This document shows positions 59,993 through 64,000 of a DNA stretch of 64,000 nt, one piece after another (position 1 is the first letter of the stretch; every line of letters begins with the position of its first letter). The stretch is from Clavelina lepadiformis. Its lineage: Eukaryota > Chordata > Ascidiacea > Aplousobranchia > Clavelinidae. The notes below the pieces were generated by a model. The model was given only the letters and a program-made list of their open reading frames with translations, made no database searches and was not told the origin of the DNA. A program made the translations under genes and the position numbers. The stretch covers positions 15,626,501 to 15,690,500 of the forward strand of contig NC_135247.1 of assembly GCF_947623445.1 (NCBI RefSeq), given 5' to 3'.

Positions 59993-61192
59993 ATGCCTCA
60001 ACTGTATAAAAATAATGACTAAATATTATTACATTATTGTTAATAGGCTATAACTTATGTTGTTATACAGTTTACAGTATATTATTTATCAGTAGGGCCA
60101 TTTTTATTTTGACCTAAAAAAAAATTTTTTTTGACTTCATTTTTATCAAATTTTGACTTTATTTTGACCTAACGAAATTGCTTATAGGTAGAGGCCACAG
60201 TTCTTCCTCCAGTTACCCAAACATAATATTTTGTCAATTTCAGACCCAAACGTAATATTTTGTCGAAAAGTCAAGGTGTTTTATGGATTATAAAAAGTGC
60301 GTCGTGTTTTTTGGCGATAGATTTAGGTAGCTTGTGTTATTTTGTCCTTGTGAAAAGGGCACTTTGCCTCGATTTTCTCCGCATGGTAAATTCTAATAAA
60401 CAGCAAATTAAACAGGGAAGAAGTAATGTAACCCCCTTCACGCGGCATAAGAATTATTTAAATACGTAACAATAAATAAGCAATGGACAATTTGCGATAA
60501 AAGTTACTGCTGATCCAAGTTGGCATTCTGACTTATTTCCTGCTTTTATGGGGTAATATGGTTTAATTGTGTCGCAGTTCCTGATTTACAATGCTTCCAC
60601 GAGAATTTTTACAAAAATTTCTCTCAAGAAACACAAAAACTTTGTCAGCCATAATTTAACAAATTTTGACTTTATTTTGACCTATAAACTTCTTAGAAAC
60701 AATCCCCTAGGTTCTGAAAACAACTTTATTCTTTGATTCGTGGTCAGACGAGGTCCTTAAAAATTTTTGACTTTATTGACTTTTGCGGGCCTATTTATCA
60801 GGGATGAACTAAAAATAAGCCCAAGCGAGAAACTTTGGCGCAACGTCTCCATTTCTGAGATATTGTCACGATTGATGAATCCGAGCTTCACTCCCGGTTA
60901 TACCCGAAGTTTAACTTGTTTGCCAAATTGTAGAAGTGGCATTATGTCATATTTTTTTCAAGGACAACGTAAAGATTTATATTTATCATTAAAATTTGCT
61001 GGTATTAACTTCTCTCCTCCGAAGAAAAGAAGAGAGAAGAGCACTAAAAACCGAAAGAGGAATGCGAGTGTAACAAAGAGCATTAGAGCAAAGAGCAGGC
61101 AACATCCGCTTATAAAACAACAAAAGAAAAAAGTGATTAAATCGTTTGTAAGCTATAGGCCTACTCGCATTAAAGGGTCCATGGAGGATTAA
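59993..61192 (+). CDS. Basic hypothetical protein with hAT-altered intron
   Basis: The proposed exons are a short first exon 59993-60003 (ATG then CCTCAACT, donor GTATAA) and 60802-61192, joined in phase 2, for 133 residues. The second exon is a clear open frame whose first half is ordinary globular-looking sequence (SEKLWRNVSISEILSRLMN) and whose second half is very basic (PPKKRREKSTKNRKRN), suggesting a nuclear or nucleic-acid-binding protein. I do not recognise the family. The intron is almost wholly the hAT element at 60094-60793. The short first exon is the weak part; the main exon could equally be the end of a longer gene. Confidence 0.4.
60094..60793. mobile_element. hAT-type element with perfect 8-bp TSD at a splice acceptor
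   Basis: A 700-bp element with ends TAGGGCCATTTTTATTTTGA and GACTTTTGCGGGCCTA, flanked on both sides by TTTATCAG (60086-60093 and 60794-60801). Many TTTTGAC(C)T repeats lie at both ends. The duplicated TTTATCAG is itself the apparent 3' splice site of the downstream exon. Confidence 0.85.
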
Positions 61193-61681
61193 GTTGACCA
61201 TATTTCTTGGATTATGATGAATTTAGCAAGTAATAGGAGAACTCAATCGCTACGGTTGCAACTTACAATGAGCGAAAGGGGCAAACTAAGCGCCAATCAC
61301 TGAAATGATTTAATAATTAATTACACTACACGCTTTATACAGTATTCCTTATCAATAGTTTTGCATGATTGCGAAGCTACGAAAAGGGAATTTCCCTTAC
61401 GCAAGTCGAAACGAAAACTAAAGCACAGGCCGCGGTCTTGAAAACTACTGCACGAAAGTTGCAGCAACGGCTGAATGTCAGCATGCCCTGCCTTTGTGCT
61501 GGTTGGAAATACACAGCTATATACCACTCTGTAGGCCAGTGCTACTACATTGATATTAGATGACTTAACTACATGCTACTGCAACAGGACCTTTCACTTG
61601 CATGGGCTAGGCATTTTTAACAGTTGTTTTAAATATGCAACAGGCTAGTCTAAAACAGTGAACCATCACTAGCACATAGAG
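61193..61681. other. Spacer, nothing recognised
   Basis: Presumed 3' UTR of the preceding gene and AT-rich spacer up to the next hAT element. Confidence 0.35.
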
Positions 61682-62023
61682 CAGGGGTTACCAACCTTTT
61701 TATGTTCTCGTACCACTTAGCCACCACGGATTGTCAACACGTACCACTATTTTCAAAACAACTAATTTGATCCAATATTCGCACAGCAGCATTGTATTAA
61801 TAACAATGACAGCAGGGAGCAAGATCGACAAAAGTAGCTTACTGAGTGCAGAGAATTTAGTACGGAAAGAAATAAAAGTGTTGTTCGCATATTTTAGCAA
61901 CTCAAAATTAAATTGTTATACTACTATATTGTATATTGCATGCAACGGAGAGCTGCTCGCGTACCACCTGAAAAGCTCCCGCGTACCACTAGTGGTACGC
62001 GTACCACCGGTTGGGAACCCCTG
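61682..62023. mobile_element. Non-autonomous hAT element with perfect 8-bp TSD
   Basis: A 342-bp element with ends CAGGGGTTACCAACC and GGTTGGGAACCCCTG (one mismatch), flanked by ACATAGAG at 61674-61681 and 62024-62031. GTACCAC repeats lie just inside both ends. Confidence 0.95.
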
Positions 62024-63305
62024 ACATAGAGGGACCTAGCTTAGGCCAAGATATTGTTACCGAACAGCCAGGGTGCATGCCGTGCGACACACACGCTGAA
62101 GTTCAGTTTGGCGTACATTTGACTATCCCCAAAAAGTTAGACCTATAGGTCGAGTTTGATTTCTTAAAAAAAGGAAACACTGTGCTCATTTAGGTCTAAA
62201 CAAGAGAAGAACGGAAGAGCAAAGTGAATTTGCGGTTAACATGGTTGTGCCAAGACGTAAATTGGCTCCGTGTCATGCCGAGGTCAACCGAGTATACACC
62301 GCTTTGATCCTTTATTTAGTGTAACTCATGTAGGATGCACCTTGGCCGAACAAAGTGGTTAGGATTCATTACAAATTGGCTTAGCCTGCTAGGAAAACGT
62401 GTTAATTTTTAAAAAGCAGTTGCGTAGCTGGGCTTTCTAGCGCCTGGAGACAGAGGCAGTTTTTGTACCCCTACTTTTAAAAATAAATGAAAAGTGCAAA
62501 TACTAACTGACTAAAGATGCAAGGTATAGTGGAGTTTGCTGTCTGAGCCATGTTCTCTGGGTTTGCTTACTCGGTAACTACAATATACTAGAGAACCACA
62601 TATCATCATAAGTAATATATTTAACATTGTGTAAACTTTATGAAAAAGCCTGACTTTGTTGTCCCTCCCTAGCTTGCTAGCTATACCTCTATACAAAAGC
62701 AAGACCATTAACTGCGAATTATGTGGTAGCCCATACTAAAGTTTTCATTAGGTAAACTACAATCCTGTTTGAAAAGAAGATTTTTATAGAGGGCATATTT
62801 TCATAGTTTTGCATAGACCTATATGTACATCTTCTTTATGTGAACACATGAATGGTTATTTCTGATTTCACATGTACTTCAAGCACACAAAGGTTGCTGG
62901 CATCTGAACTACACAGCAATGAAATTGTCTTGACAGATTGAAGAAGGTCACCAAGCCACTTGAAAGTTGGTCTGTATTTGAAAAAGGTTGTGAAGCACTG
63001 ACTGTTGTGCCAAAGATTAGTTAGAGGTTGGTTTATTGCAGTATGAAGACGTGGGAGAACTACTGTCCTAAGCTCAAGTATCCAAATATGCAAGAGTATT
63101 TTTTGCCAGAATAATCTCAGTTTTAGAGTTGTGTATAAAACAAAAAACAAACAAACAAGTTTTATGGCTTTAAACAAAAAACAAGTTCTATGGCCTTTTA
63201 ATTTTTCTTCAAACTATTCTGTATTTGTGTTACTAAGTTACTAAGTGTAAAGAGAAAATTTTCTTCCAATTTATTTGCAATAGTTTAAAAACTGAACTTA
63301 TTATC
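62024..63305. other. Intergenic region upstream of the SLC35G gene
   Basis: AT-rich DNA that should hold the SLC35G promoter. The minus-strand frame at 62836-63177 lacks family features. Confidence 0.35.
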
Positions 63306-64000
63306 ATGTCTGAGCTGAAATATCAACCCTTGGCATCATCAGAGACCCAGTTTGAGGAAATTGAAATGAAAAGATTTCGTGAACCAAACCCTAATGAAAA
63401 GTTAGCTGTTCTTGTAAAACAACAGCCTCATTGTTTGACAAAAATGCGAGGTTATATCTGTGCTTTCTCATCATGTGTCTTCTTTGCAACCGGGTCTATG
63501 TTTGTCAAATTATCTGCTGGTTCATTAACTTCTGTTCAAGTTGTTATGATCAGGTGTTTTGTTCAACTTGCTGTGTGTCTGGTTGTCATTACTCAAAAAA
63601 GGTATTATATGTTATATTAATTTAGTTCATTGGTTGTACAAAAGTTGTTCAACTGTTGTTAAACTTCGGTTACTTTTGTAGAAGAAATATACTCATAGTT
63701 AATAAGATAATTTTCATCAAGAGAACCAGAGCAACCGTCAACAACCTTCCTGTATTTTTTCAGGTTGGAATTATGGAAGTTCGCAAACACAACCAGAGCT
63801 TTGTTAGTAGTCCGTGGCACTTGCGGTGGAGTGGCCCTAGTATTTTATTTTTATGCCTTCCAAAACATGCCACTTGGTAATGCATCTGCCATTATTTTTA
63901 GCTCTCCAATATACACCATAATTCTAGCGCGTATATTTCTGAAAGAGAAGATTGGAGCGTTGGAATTTATAGTTTTGATTTGCGGTTTAATCGGTGTTGT
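63306..64000 (+). CDS. SLC35G-type drug/metabolite transporter (5' part)
   Basis: Members of the EamA/drug-metabolite transporter superfamily are ten-helix membrane proteins; SLC35G substrates are not well defined. Two exons are visible, 63306-63601 and 63764-64000, joined in phase 2 (AAAAG|GTATTA and TTTTTTCAG|GTTGG); the gene runs off the right edge after about 177 residues. The first 50 residues are hydrophilic and cytosolic. Helices follow at about 53-70 and 77-93, then the second exon carries ALLVVRGTCGGVALVFYFYA, the family block QNMPLGNASAIIFSSPI and FLKEKIGALE, all as in SLC35G1-like proteins. At least half of the protein lies beyond the window. Confidence 0.88.

Noticed and set aside
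1-64000. CRISPR arrays, bacterial operons, integrons or phage genes
   Set aside because: The window is plainly eukaryotic, with spliced genes and animal protein families, and no direct-repeat/spacer array is present.

Overview
The window looks like the genome of an invertebrate chordate or other small-genome metazoan, most likely an ascidian tunicate. The base composition is AT-rich, genes are compact and cut into many short exons by introns of about 100-1500 bp, and every recognisable gene is an animal family. One pair of genes shares an exon, as in a tunicate-type operon, and several start codons lie 3-6 bp downstream of an AG splice acceptor, as expected for spliced-leader trans-splicing. 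The tunicate assignment is an inference; I could not run a similarity search. All exon structures below were read by eye from GT/GC-AG sites that keep phase and by recall of family sequences.

Layout. 1-2.3 kb: the last exon of an unidentified plus-strand gene, then two minus-strand genes, a small lysine/acid-rich hypothetical and ETFBKMT. 2.3-10 kb: mostly non-coding, with three copies of a roughly 100-bp palindromic repeat and a three-exon minus-strand THAP-domain gene. 10-14.3 kb: TMEM236, eight exons with one GC-AG intron and two nested hAT elements. 16.1-19.5 kb: a DNase I enzyme, seven exons, with a hAT element in intron 3. 22.1-25.3 kb: a two-exon gene for a small secreted cysteine-rich, dibasic-processed peptide, followed by unassigned coding exons. 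25-31 kb: repeat-bearing intergenic DNA. 31.7-39.8 kb: an eleven-exon inhibitor-of-apoptosis gene (three BIR domains, UBA, RING). 42.0-42.85 kb: a decayed non-LTR reverse transcriptase. 45.5-47.4 kb: COPS9 and RNase H1, joined through a shared terminal exon. 47.6-48.9 kb: CLNS1A on the minus strand, tail to tail with RNase H1. 49-55 kb: repeats without a supported gene. 55.2-57.4 kb: a GT10 alpha-1,3-fucosyltransferase. 58.5-62 kb: three hAT elements and a small basic hypothetical gene whose splice acceptor was duplicated by one of them. 63.3 kb to the end: the first two exons of an SLC35G-type transporter.

The genes do not form one pathway; this is an ordinary mixed gene neighbourhood. The observations most worth following are the cysteine-rich peptide precursor (22132-23329), the COPS9/RNase H1 shared exon, the hAT insertion on a splice acceptor, and the short palindromic repeat family. 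The mobile DNA is dominated by non-autonomous hAT elements, six of them with perfect 8-bp target duplications, implying fairly recent transposition.
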